A stretch of 20,184 nucleotides of DNA from Desulfobulbaceae bacterium UBA5611. GTDB lineage: Bacteria > Desulfobacterota > Desulfobulbia > Desulfobulbales > Desulfocapsaceae. The notes under the pieces are model-generated. The model did no database searches, had not been told where the DNA came from, and worked only from the letters and a program-made list of their open reading frames with translations. The stretch lies in contig DIKT01000029.1 of the NCBI GenBank assembly GCA_002424635.1, positions 84,478 through 104,661 on the forward strand. Reading direction: 5' to 3'. A program made the translations under genes and the position numbers. Below are positions 6,958-13,683 of this stretch, piece after piece. Position 1 is the first letter of the stretch, and each line of letters begins with the position of its first letter.

Positions 6958-8244
6958 ATGAAAACAAGCATATCAGCACAAATGTTTGATCAGGCCAGAA
7001 AGTTTATCCCAGGTGGAGTAAACAGTCCGGTGCGGGCCTGTCGATCAGTGGGATGCGATCCGGTGTTTATTGAGCGGGCACAGGGGGCATTGGTTTATGA
7101 TGTCGATGGCAACGAATATGTGGATTTTGTCTGTTCCTGGGGGCCAATGATCCTCGGCCATGCCCATCCTGAAATTCTGGCCGCAATCTCTGAGACCATG
7201 CAGCATGGGACCAGTTTTGGTGCCCCGACTCCTAAGGAAATTGAACTGGCCTCGATGGTGGTGGAGGCCCTGCCGTCTGTGGAAAAAGTTCGTTTTGTCA
7301 GCTCCGGCACCGAGGCCACCATGAGCGCGGTCCGGCTGGCGCGTGGCTTTACCGGCAAAAAGGTAATTATTAAATTTGACGGCTGCTATCATGGCCATGC
7401 CGATTCTTTTCTGGTCAAGGCCGGCTCCGGCGTCATTACTCTAGGTATCCCCGGCAGTCCGGGCGTGCCGGAGGAAATTGTCAAAAATACCGTTTCCATT
7501 CCTTATAATAATGAGGCTATCCTGGAAAAGACTTTACGTGATGCCGCCCTTGATATTGCCTGTGTCATTGTTGAGCCGGTAGCCGGCAATATGGGCTGTG
7601 TTCCTCCGGCCCCTGGATTTTTACAAAAGTTACGGGCGTTAACCGCTGAGCTTGGTATTGTTCTGATTTTTGATGAGGTCATCACCGGTTTCCGTCTGGC
7701 CTATGGTGGGGCTCAGGAATACTTTGGGGTCATGCCTGATTTAACCTGTCTGGGTAAGATTATTGGTGGCGGCTTGCCGGTCGGGGCCTATGGCGGCCGG
7801 GCCGATATTATGGATCAGGTGGCGCCAGACGGGCCGGTCTATCAGGCCGGGACCTTGTCCGGTAATCCGCTGGCCATGGCCGCTGGTATTGCCACCTTGA
7901 AATTACTCAAAAAGGACGGATTCTATACTCAGTTGAATGACAAGGCTGCCGGTTTTGCCGCTCGTCTCCAGGAAATCAGTGGCCGGACAAATATTCCGGT
8001 GCAGTTGAATCGGGTAGGATCACTGATGACCGGCTTTTTTACCACCGAAAAAGTATTTGATTTTGAATCGGCTATGACTGCTGACAGTAATCGCTATGGT
8101 CAGCATTATCGGCAGATGCGGTCACAGGGCATTTATCTGGCGCCATCCCAGTTTGAGGTGGCATTTATCTCAGCGGCCCAGACGCAAAAACAACTGGAAA
8201 AAGCCCTTGAAATGACTGAATGGTCATTCAAAAAATTAGCTTAA
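6958..8244 (+). CDS. hemL: Glutamate-1-semialdehyde 2,1-aminomutase
   Basis: HemL is a PLP enzyme that converts glutamate-1-semialdehyde to 5-aminolevulinate in the C5 route to heme, siroheme and corrinoids. The 428 residues match the family. Visible signatures are FIPGGVNSPVRA near the start, SSGTEATMSAVRLARG (115-130), the DGCYHGHAD block, IFDEVITGFR, and the PLP-binding Lys267 in LGKIIGGGLPVGAYGG. The later segment GTLSGNPLAMAAG is also typical. AAGGAG lies 7 bases before the ATG. The gene is transcribed from a near-consensus promoter, and no terminator is visible before atpZ, so some transcription may continue into the ATP synthase genes. Confidence 0.97.
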   Translation: MKTSISAQMFDQARKFIPGGVNSPVRACRSVGCDPVFIERAQGALVYDVDGNEYVDFVCSWGPMILGHAHPEILAAISETMQHGTSFGAPTPKEIELASMVVEALPSVEKVRFVSSGTEATMSAVRLARGFTGKKVIIKFDGCYHGHADSFLVKAGSGVITLGIPGSPGVPEEIVKNTVSIPYNNEAILEKTLRDAALDIACVIVEPVAGNMGCVPPAPGFLQKLRALTAELGIVLIFDEVITGFRLAYGGAQEYFGVMPDLTCLGKIIGGGLPVGAYGGRADIMDQVAPDGPVYQAGTLSGNPLAMAAGIATLKLLKKDGFYTQLNDKAAGFAARLQEISGRTNIPVQLNRVGSLMTGFFTTEKVFDFESAMTADSNRYGQHYRQMRSQGIYLAPSQFEVAFISAAQTQKQLEKALEMTEWSFKKLA

Positions 8245-8258
8245 ATTTAAAAAACCCG

Positions 8259-8287
8259 TTGACTTTGACCGGTGGTCATGCTAACAG
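8259..8287 (+). promoter_or_regulatory. Weak candidate promoter for the atp cluster with an inverted repeat
   Basis: TTGACT (8259-8264) and a poor -10, TAACAG (8282-8287), are 17 bases apart between hemL and atpZ. Inside the spacer lies TGACC-GGT-GGTCA (8266-8278), a perfect 5-3-5 inverted repeat that a repressor could use. Confidence 0.3.
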
Positions 8288-8337
8288 ATTCGATTGTTTA
8301 TGAATGAGTCGTTTCAGTTAGCGGGGTGGAGACGAAG

Positions 8338-8586
8338 ATGTCGAAAATGAGTAAAGAGATGATCCACCTGCTGGGCAATTATGGTCATATCGGCTTTACC
8401 TTTGTGGCAGCAATTTTTATCGGCATGGGGGGCGGTATCCTTCTGGATCAGAAGGTTTTTGATGACCGCACAACCCCCTGGTTTACCTTTATCGGACTGG
8501 CCTTTGGTATAGCCGCCGGTTTTAAAAGTCTGTTTGATATTATCAAGCAGCAGAATAAAGAGTTTAACGATAAAGATAAAGACTAG
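8338..8586 (+). CDS. atpZ: AtpZ/AtpI-type small membrane protein of the ATP synthase cluster
   Basis: A GTG at 8326 is possible, but the ATG at 8338 has GGAG 6 bases upstream and is preferred; it gives 82 residues. The protein has two membrane segments, about GHIGFTFVAAIFIGMGGGIL and TPWFTFIGLAFGIAAGF, joined by a short loop with LLDQKVFDD, and a charged C-terminal tail. This is the pattern of the AtpZ/AtpI family found ahead of F-type ATPase membrane genes. Such proteins are thought to help assemble the c-ring or handle magnesium or calcium, but their function is not settled. Position at the head of the membrane-sector cluster supports the call more than sequence alone. Confidence 0.82.
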   Translation: MSKMSKEMIHLLGNYGHIGFTFVAAIFIGMGGGILLDQKVFDDRTTPWFTFIGLAFGIAAGFKSLFDIIKQQNKEFNDKDKD

Positions 8587-8607
8587 GGCTTTGATGGTGG
8601 CAACAGA

Positions 8608-9030
8608 GTGACGGATGAATTGGTGTCCCTGCGCAAGGTGCAGGTCTTAAGCTGGGTCTGTCTGGTAGCTCTATGCGGCGGGGCCTGGATATTCTGGTCC
8701 TGGCAGATGGCCTGGTCGGTGGCGGTCGGAGGAATTCTTTCGATAGTCAGTTTCATGTTGACCCATCAGGATGTGGCCAATTTTATGAAAGCCCTTGATT
8801 CTTCCGCAGAAGGGCAGGCCGAAAAGAAAGCGCTTAAGGTCGGGAAGACTCGTTATATTATTAAGTTTTGGCTCCGGTTGGCAATCATTGGACTTGTTTT
8901 ACTGATACTCATAAAGAGCGGTAAGGTGAATATCTTTGGATTGCTGGTGGGGCTGTCAACGATAGTGTTTACCATTACACTGACGACAGTTAGTGCAGCG
9001 GGACGCTATATTATCCGCAGCAGGAGGTAA
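8608..9030 (+). CDS. atpI: ATP synthase subunit I
   Basis: A 140-residue hydrophobic protein with about four membrane segments: SWVCLVALCGGAWIFWSW, AWSVAVGGILSIVSFML, LRLAIIGLVLLILI and IFGLLVGLSTIVFTITLTTV. A basic middle loop (AEKKALKVGKTR) and basic tail are typical of the ATP synthase I chain, an assembly factor for the c-ring. The start is GTG 8608 with a weak GGTGG site; no better in-frame start was seen. It follows atpZ by 21 bases and precedes atpB by 8 bases. AtpI is not essential for ATP synthase in most bacteria studied. Confidence 0.85.
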   Translation: MTDELVSLRKVQVLSWVCLVALCGGAWIFWSWQMAWSVAVGGILSIVSFMLTHQDVANFMKALDSSAEGQAEKKALKVGKTRYIIKFWLRLAIIGLVLLILIKSGKVNIFGLLVGLSTIVFTITLTTVSAAGRYIIRSRR

Positions 9031-9038
9031 GAGGGATC

Positions 9039-9761
9039 ATGGAACATCCGATACTATTTATATCAATCATCCTGGAGAAGCTAGGCTTACCCATTCCGCA
9101 TGGTCCGGTCGGTCATGGTCTGATTGAACAATTGACTGCCCCGTATATGACCTATACCTGGTTTACCATGATTTTTCTGGTGGTGGTTGGTAAGTTGACT
9201 CTTGGCAACCTGGAAATGGTGCCGGGAAAAGGCCAGAATTTCTGGGAAATCCTTATCGGAGGCATGGATGATTTCTTTGTCGAAAATATGGGTCGGGAGC
9301 TGACCGATAAGCTTTTTCCCATGATTGCCACCTTTGCCCTTTATATCGCGGTGGCCAATCTGATCGGCCTGATTCCAGGCTTTATGTCTCCTACTTCCAG
9401 TATTAATACCACACTGGCCTTGACCATTATTGTCTGGATAACCCATCATATTATTGGTATTCGGGCCAATGGGCTGGCTTATGTTAAACATTTTCTTGGA
9501 CCTATGCCGGTGCTGATTCCATTGATGCTGCCTATTGAGCTGATCAGTAATTTTGCCCGTCTTTTATCTCTCTCCATCCGTCTTTTTGGCAATATTATGG
9601 CCAAGGAGACCCTGCTCGGCATTTTGTTTATGCTGGCCGGTGCTTATTTTGCCCCACTGCCCATCATGGTTTTAGGCGTGCTGGTCTCACTGGTGCAGGC
9701 GATGGTTTTTGTATTATTGACTGTTGTTTATTTTACTCAGTCCAATGAACATGCCCATTGA
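9039..9761 (+). CDS. atpB: ATP synthase subunit a
   Basis: Subunit a forms the two proton half-channels of the F0 sector beside the c-ring in the inner membrane. The 240-residue protein has the family's membrane segments and the conserved block NFARLLSLSIRLFGNIMAKE, in which Arg181 is the essential arginine facing the c-ring carboxylate. Other conserved positions are Glu167 in LPIELISN and Gln220 in SLVQAMVF. The ribosome site region AGGAGG is at 9022-9027, within the end of atpI. The gene lies between atpI and atpE. There is no subunit b or F1 gene in the window, in line with the separated F0 and F1 operons known from deltaproteobacteria. Confidence 0.97.
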   Translation: MEHPILFISIILEKLGLPIPHGPVGHGLIEQLTAPYMTYTWFTMIFLVVVGKLTLGNLEMVPGKGQNFWEILIGGMDDFFVENMGRELTDKLFPMIATFALYIAVANLIGLIPGFMSPTSSINTTLALTIIVWITHHIIGIRANGLAYVKHFLGPMPVLIPLMLPIELISNFARLLSLSIRLFGNIMAKETLLGILFMLAGAYFAPLPIMVLGVLVSLVQAMVFVLLTVVYFTQSNEHAH

Positions 9762-9858
9762 TCAAGAATAAAAAGCTTGCTCATGGCAAGATTGATATAA
9801 TTTTTGAATGTATTAGGAAGAAGGCCAAATAAACTTTAATTTTTACAAGGAGAACATT

Positions 9859-10110
9859 ATGGAAAGTAATTTGATGATCGGGCTGGTTTGTATTGGCGCC
9901 GCGCTGTCTATCGGTCTCGCCGGTCTGGGAGCAGGTATTGGTATTGGTAATGTTGGTAACGGCGCGACTCAGGGTCTGGCCCGTAATCCTGAAGTCCAGC
10001 CAAAGCTGATGACCTTCATGATTCTCGGTATGGCTCTTGCTGAGTCTGTTGCCATTTATGGTCTGGTTATCTCCCTGATCCTCCTGTATGCAAATCCATT
10101 GATCAAGTAG
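9859..10110 (+). CDS. atpE: ATP synthase subunit c
   Basis: Subunit c is the hairpin that oligomerises into the rotating ring. The 83 residues contain helix 1 with a full glycine motif GLGAGIGIG (22-30), the polar loop ARNPE (41-45), and helix 2 with the ion-binding carboxylate Glu62 in LAESVAIYGLV. Compared with the sodium-type ring of Ilyobacter, the glutamine that helps bind sodium is Ile29 here and the threonine after the Glu-Ser pair is Val64, which argues for proton use. AAGGAG stands 6 bases before the ATG, a strong site suited to high output. The 97-base gap after atpB holds a small CTTGC/GCAAG hairpin. A strong terminator follows. Confidence 0.97.
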   Translation: MESNLMIGLVCIGAALSIGLAGLGAGIGIGNVGNGATQGLARNPEVQPKLMTFMILGMALAESVAIYGLVISLILLYANPLIK

Positions 10111-10144
10111 TATACAGCTGCGTGTGATCGTAACTGATCGCGAC

Positions 10145-10176
10145 AAAAAGGCCACAGAGAAATCTGTGGCCTTTTT
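10145..10176 (+). terminator. Intrinsic terminator after atpE
   Basis: AAAAAGGCCACAGA (10145-10158) pairs perfectly with TCTGTGGCCTTTTT (10163-10176) around a GAAA tetraloop, giving a 14-base stem ending in a T-run. It lies 35 bases after the atpE stop and ends the ATP synthase transcript. The mirrored A-run could let it work on the other strand too. Confidence 0.92.
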
Positions 10177-10223
10177 GCGTTGGGACCCCTTAATGACAAA
10201 GGAAAAATACAGCAGGTTGACCA

Positions 10224-10970
10224 ATGAGTAATCACAGTAGCGATGATGCAATCATGCAGCCGCACCGGGCTGGAAAAGAAAAAAAAATTCCCGCGGTCGG
10301 TCTTTTTTTTGTCAATCCGACAGAGGCAAACTATGCCATGACAAAAATGAGCGCCGCAGGGGGCAAGACAAGATTTCTTTTTAACAGTGCTCTTTGTATT
10401 GCTGCCGACCAGACTTTCTTTGTAGCCGGCCCGGCAGTAGGTGCGCCGATGGCTGTTCTTTGTCTGGAAAAATTGATTGTTCTGGGTGCTAAACGTGTTA
10501 TCCTGGTAGGCTGGTGCGGCGCTTTGCAGCAAACGCTCGGGGTCGGAGATGTGTTATTGCCCGGAACAGCCTTATGTGGAGAGGGCACCTCCCGATATTA
10601 CAGCAGTGAGAAGGAGCCAAAACCCTCGGCCGAGCTGACTGCCTGGTTGCGTGTCACCCTGAGCCGGAGTGCTTTTAACTGGCAGGAAGGACGGGTCTGG
10701 TCCACAGATGCCCCTTACCGTGAATCCCGTGAGTTGCTGGCATCTTTAAGTCGCGATCAGGATATTGCTGCCGTCGATATGGAATATTCAGCGCTCTGTA
10801 CGGTCGCTTTATTTCGAGGAATTGAATTGGCGGCCTGTATGCTGGTCTCTGATGAGTTGTGGCAAAATCAGTGGCAGGCAGGCTTTTCTAAGCCGGCATT
10901 CCGCCAAAGAAGTCAGGACTTATCAATGTTGTTCATAACCGCCATGCCAGGTCTGTCAAAAGATACATGA
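10224..10970 (+). CDS. Nucleoside phosphorylase family protein (uridine/purine phosphorylase-like)
   Basis: The 248-residue product belongs to the PNP/UDP phosphorylase superfamily, which cleaves the glycosidic bond of nucleosides with phosphate or water. Family signatures are AGPAVGAPMAVLCLEKLIVLGAKRVILVGWCGAL (about 70-102), where WCGAL stands for the usual SCGGL, VGDVLLPGTALCGEGTSRYY, WSTDAPYRES, and the ribose-binding segment AVDMEYSALCTVA followed by VSDE. GEGTS and TDAPYRE resemble the uridine phosphorylase branch (COG2820). The substrate cannot be fixed by eye. The N-terminal 20 or so residues are polar and may be an extension; the Met at residue 11 is another possible start. Only a weak CAGG precedes the ATG. 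It follows the atp terminator, so it probably has its own promoter. Confidence 0.82.
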   Translation: MSNHSSDDAIMQPHRAGKEKKIPAVGLFFVNPTEANYAMTKMSAAGGKTRFLFNSALCIAADQTFFVAGPAVGAPMAVLCLEKLIVLGAKRVILVGWCGALQQTLGVGDVLLPGTALCGEGTSRYYSSEKEPKPSAELTAWLRVTLSRSAFNWQEGRVWSTDAPYRESRELLASLSRDQDIAAVDMEYSALCTVALFRGIELAACMLVSDELWQNQWQAGFSKPAFRQRSQDLSMLFITAMPGLSKDT

Positions 10971-11051
10971 ATATTTAGAAGCGGCAGCCTGCTATAAAGA
11001 TCTGCTAAAAACATAATGTAATTAAGTTGTTATCAACAGGAATATATTAAT

Positions 11052-12383
11052 ATGGCGAGTTTCCATCTGGTCAGCCTGGGCTGTCCTAAAAACCTGGTCG
11101 ATTCGGAGTTGATGTTCGGGCTTCTTGAGCAAGCAGGCTGGGTATTTGAAGAAAATCCACAACAGGCATCAATGCTGCTGATCAATACCTGCGGCTTTAT
11201 CCAGTCGGCAGTCGAGGAAGCTATTGAAGAGATTCTGGAATTAACCCTTTTAAAAGAGGAAGATCCCACTAAATTATTGGTTGTTACCGGCTGTATGGTG
11301 CAGCGATATCGTGAAGAGCTCGTTCAGGAGCTGCCGGAGGTCGATTTATTTATCGGTACTGACGGATGTCATCAGATTGTCAACTTGGTCGAAGCTTGGC
11401 GAGCGGGCAATCTGCCGCATAAAGTAGCTCTGCCGGAACGATTTCTGATGGACAGTACCATGCCCCGCCGTATTTCGACTCCTTTTTACCGCTCCTGGTT
11501 GAAAATTACTGAAGGCTGTAATAATCGTTGCTCTTATTGCCTGATTCCGTCGATCAGAGGTGATTTGCGCAGCAGACCCATTGCTGATCTGGTTAAAGAG
11601 ACTTCTTACCTGGAACAACAGGGAGTGCGTGAGCTCTCGCTTATTGCTCAGGACCTGACGGCCTATGGCAATGATATGGGGAGCTCGGTTCACCTGACTG
11701 CTCTACTCAAATCCCTGTTGGCAGAGAGTACCATGCCCTGGTTACGGCTGATGTATCTCTATCCATCAGGTATCGACGAAGAGTTACTCAGCTTGATGGC
11801 TGAGCAGCCCCGCATTGTTCCTTATCTGGATATTCCCTTTCAGCATGTCAGCGATACTGTTCTTAAACGGATGAACCGGCCTTATACCGGTGCTTTTCTT
11901 TATGAGCTGATTGCCCTTATCCGGTCATATCTGCCGGATGTGGCCTTGCGTTCTACTTTTATGGTTGGTTTTCCCGGTGAAACGGATGCTGATATAAGAC
12001 AACTGGAACAGTTTTTAAAGGAGGCTCGTCTTGATCACGTAGGGGTCTTCGCCTATGCCAATGAGGCTGGCTGTCCATCTGAAAAATTCTCTCATCAATG
12101 CTCAGATACTGACAAGCAGGAGCGCCTTGATTTTATCGTCTCAGTGCAGGCCGAGGTATCAGCGGAGAATCTAAAGAGATACGTGGGACGAGTTGAGTCG
12201 GTGCTGGTGGAAGGGGTGAGCCGGGAAACAGATCTTTTGCTGGAAGGAAGAACCCGTTTTCAGGCCCCGGATATTGATGGTTGTGTCTATATTACTGATG
12301 GCGAGGCCAAGCCCGGAGATATTGTCCAGGTTCATATCAGCGAAACTCAAATCTATGATCTGGTGGGAGAGATTACAGGTTAA
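11052..12383 (+). CDS. rimO: Ribosomal protein S12 methylthiotransferase RimO
   Basis: RimO is a radical-SAM enzyme that adds a methylthio group to a conserved aspartate of ribosomal protein S12. The 443 residues match the family. The N-terminal UPF0004 domain holds Cys11 (SLGCPKNLVDSE), Cys47 (NTCGFI) and Cys81 (TGCMVQRY), which bind one cluster. The radical-SAM cluster motif CNNRCSYC supplies Cys156, Cys160 and Cys163. The C-terminal part (about 375-443) is a TRAM-type substrate-binding domain. SLGCPKNLVDSE and CLIPSIRG are RimO signatures that separate it from MiaB. A weak AGGA lies 9 bases before the start. It converges on ihfB. Confidence 0.95.
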   Translation: MASFHLVSLGCPKNLVDSELMFGLLEQAGWVFEENPQQASMLLINTCGFIQSAVEEAIEEILELTLLKEEDPTKLLVVTGCMVQRYREELVQELPEVDLFIGTDGCHQIVNLVEAWRAGNLPHKVALPERFLMDSTMPRRISTPFYRSWLKITEGCNNRCSYCLIPSIRGDLRSRPIADLVKETSYLEQQGVRELSLIAQDLTAYGNDMGSSVHLTALLKSLLAESTMPWLRLMYLYPSGIDEELLSLMAEQPRIVPYLDIPFQHVSDTVLKRMNRPYTGAFLYELIALIRSYLPDVALRSTFMVGFPGETDADIRQLEQFLKEARLDHVGVFAYANEAGCPSEKFSHQCSDTDKQERLDFIVSVQAEVSAENLKRYVGRVESVLVEGVSRETDLLLEGRTRFQAPDIDGCVYITDGEAKPGDIVQVHISETQIYDLVGEITG

Positions 12384-12482
12384 ATGTCCGCCTGTTATTT
12401 GTAAAAGGGCCAAATAGACTCGTTCATTTAAATACAAATGATTAACCTGGATCAGCCTGTGACTAGTTGGTCTGGCCCCGAT

Positions 12483-12770
12483 TTATTTCTTGCTGACGAC
12501 ATTGACCTGCTCTCTTAATTCTTTACCAACCTTAAAAAAAGGCAGCTTTTTAGGGCTGACTTCTATTTTTTTACCACTTTTTGGATTGCGTCCTTCATAC
12601 GAGCGATAATGTTTGATGACAAAGCTACCGAAACCACGAATTTCGATATTATCACCCTTGGCCAAGGCCTCGATCATGGTATCAATAATGGTGTTGGTGA
12701 CTGCTGAGGCCTCACGATGAGGGATATCAACTTCTGCGGCCAGTGCTTCAATAAGTTCGGATTTGTTCAT
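12483..12770 (-). CDS. ihfB: Integration host factor beta-type DNA-binding protein
   Basis: A 95-residue HU/IHF family protein that bends DNA as a dimer. The start MNKSELIEALA, the segment IEIRGFGSF (about 42-50), the arm motif GRNPKSGKK and the ending FFKVGKELREQV match IHF-beta more closely than HU. The arm proline that inserts into the minor groove lies in GRNPKSG. AGGAG is 7 bases before the start, and a perfect TATAAT on the minus strand (12860-12855) lies about 85 bases upstream, although with a poor -35. Its partner IHF-alpha is not in the window. HU-like function is the main alternative. Confidence 0.88.
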   Translation of the reverse strand: MNKSELIEALAAEVDIPHREASAVTNTIIDTMIEALAKGDNIEIRGFGSFVIKHYRSYEGRNPKSGKKIEVSPKKLPFFKVGKELREQVNVVSKK

Positions 12771-12942
12771 GGACTTGCTCCTATGGTTCAGGGCTTGCTG
12801 CTGCCTGTTTAAAAGAAAAAGCTAATTATGGTAATAAAGTGCCGTTGCCATGTTATTATATAGACATTTATGAGTATGAGTCCTGATCATTAAATAGCCT
12901 ACAATTTGCAGTATTCCTAACACTTTAAGTTTAATCAGCTAT

Positions 12943-13683
12943 TTATTGATTTGTAAAGGGATTTTCTTTGATAAAAATTTTTTTCAGATCTTCGGCGGTG
13001 AGGATACGATATTTCCCCGGGGCGAGTCCCTCAAGAAAAAGACGGCCATAGGCAATACGTTTGAGATGGACCACAGGATGACCAATGGCCTGAAACATCT
13101 TTCTGACCTGTCGTTTTCTGCCCTCATGAATAGTAATCCTGATGTTGCTGCTCCCGATTTTGCCATCGATCAGCACCAGCTTGGCCGGAGCCGTCATTTT
13201 ACCTTCGAGCAGAATGCCATGGGCCAGTTGGCGGAGCATGGTTGGTGAAGGACGCCCGAGGACCTGTGCCTCATAGGTCTTTGTTACCTCATAACTGGGA
13301 TGTTGAATCTGCTGGGCCAGCTCCCCATCGTTGGTAAGAAGCAGGGCTCCCTCGGTGTCCAGATCAAGTCGTCCGACCGGAAAGAGCCGTGCTGTAATTC
13401 CGGTGAGCAGGGAAGTGACAATCGGGCGCCCTTGGGGATCTGCCATCGTGGTCACATAGCCTTGCGGCTTATTTAACAGGATATAGAGAAGATCATGAGC
13501 GGCGATGACCAGCTTGCCGTCCAGACGGATCTCCTGCTTTACGGGGTCGATTTGCGAGCCCATGGCAACGACCACCTGGCCATCCACTGTTACTCGGCCC
13601 TGGCCAATGAGCTCTTCAGCTTTGCGTCTTGAAGTGACTCCGCATGCGGCGAGGTATTTTTGCAAACGGACTGTGTCGCTCAT
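12943..13683 (-). CDS. rluB: Pseudouridine synthase, RsuA/RluB family
   Basis: The enzyme converts a specific uridine of ribosomal RNA to pseudouridine. The 246 residues consist of an N-terminal S4 RNA-binding domain (RLQKYLAACGVTSRRKAEELI, about 6-26) and a catalytic domain. The catalytic motif GRLDLDTEGALLLTND has the likely nucleophile Asp107, and NKPQGYVTT and EGRKRQVRKMF are further family signatures. Length and motifs fit RluB (23S rRNA) better than RsuA, but the exact target cannot be proved here. The start codon overlaps the stop of the UbiD-family gene (ATGA at 13680-13683), so the two are translationally coupled. Confidence 0.9.
   Translation of the reverse strand: MSDTVRLQKYLAACGVTSRRKAEELIGQGRVTVDGQVVVAMGSQIDPVKQEIRLDGKLVIAAHDLLYILLNKPQGYVTTMADPQGRPIVTSLLTGITARLFPVGRLDLDTEGALLLTNDGELAQQIQHPSYEVTKTYEAQVLGRPSPTMLRQLAHGILLEGKMTAPAKLVLIDGKIGSSNIRITIHEGRKRQVRKMFQAIGHPVVHLKRIAYGRLFLEGLAPGKYRILTAEDLKKIFIKENPFTNQ

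Noticed and set aside
9776..9801. Internal promoter for atpE (TATAAT at 9796)
   Set aside because: The -10 is perfect but no acceptable -35 lies at 15-19 bases; the nearby CTTGC/GCAAG hairpin could as well be a processing site.
10224..10970. Nucleoside phosphorylase as futalosine hydrolase (mqnB), to pair with the UbiD-type decarboxylase
   Set aside because: GEGTSRYY and STDAPYRE resemble the uridine phosphorylase branch instead, and the two genes are 3 kb apart on opposite strands.
12384..12482. Terminator between the convergent rimO and ihfB
   Set aside because: Only short repeats (GGGCCA/TGGCCC and ATTTGTA/TACAAAT) with long loops and no T-run.
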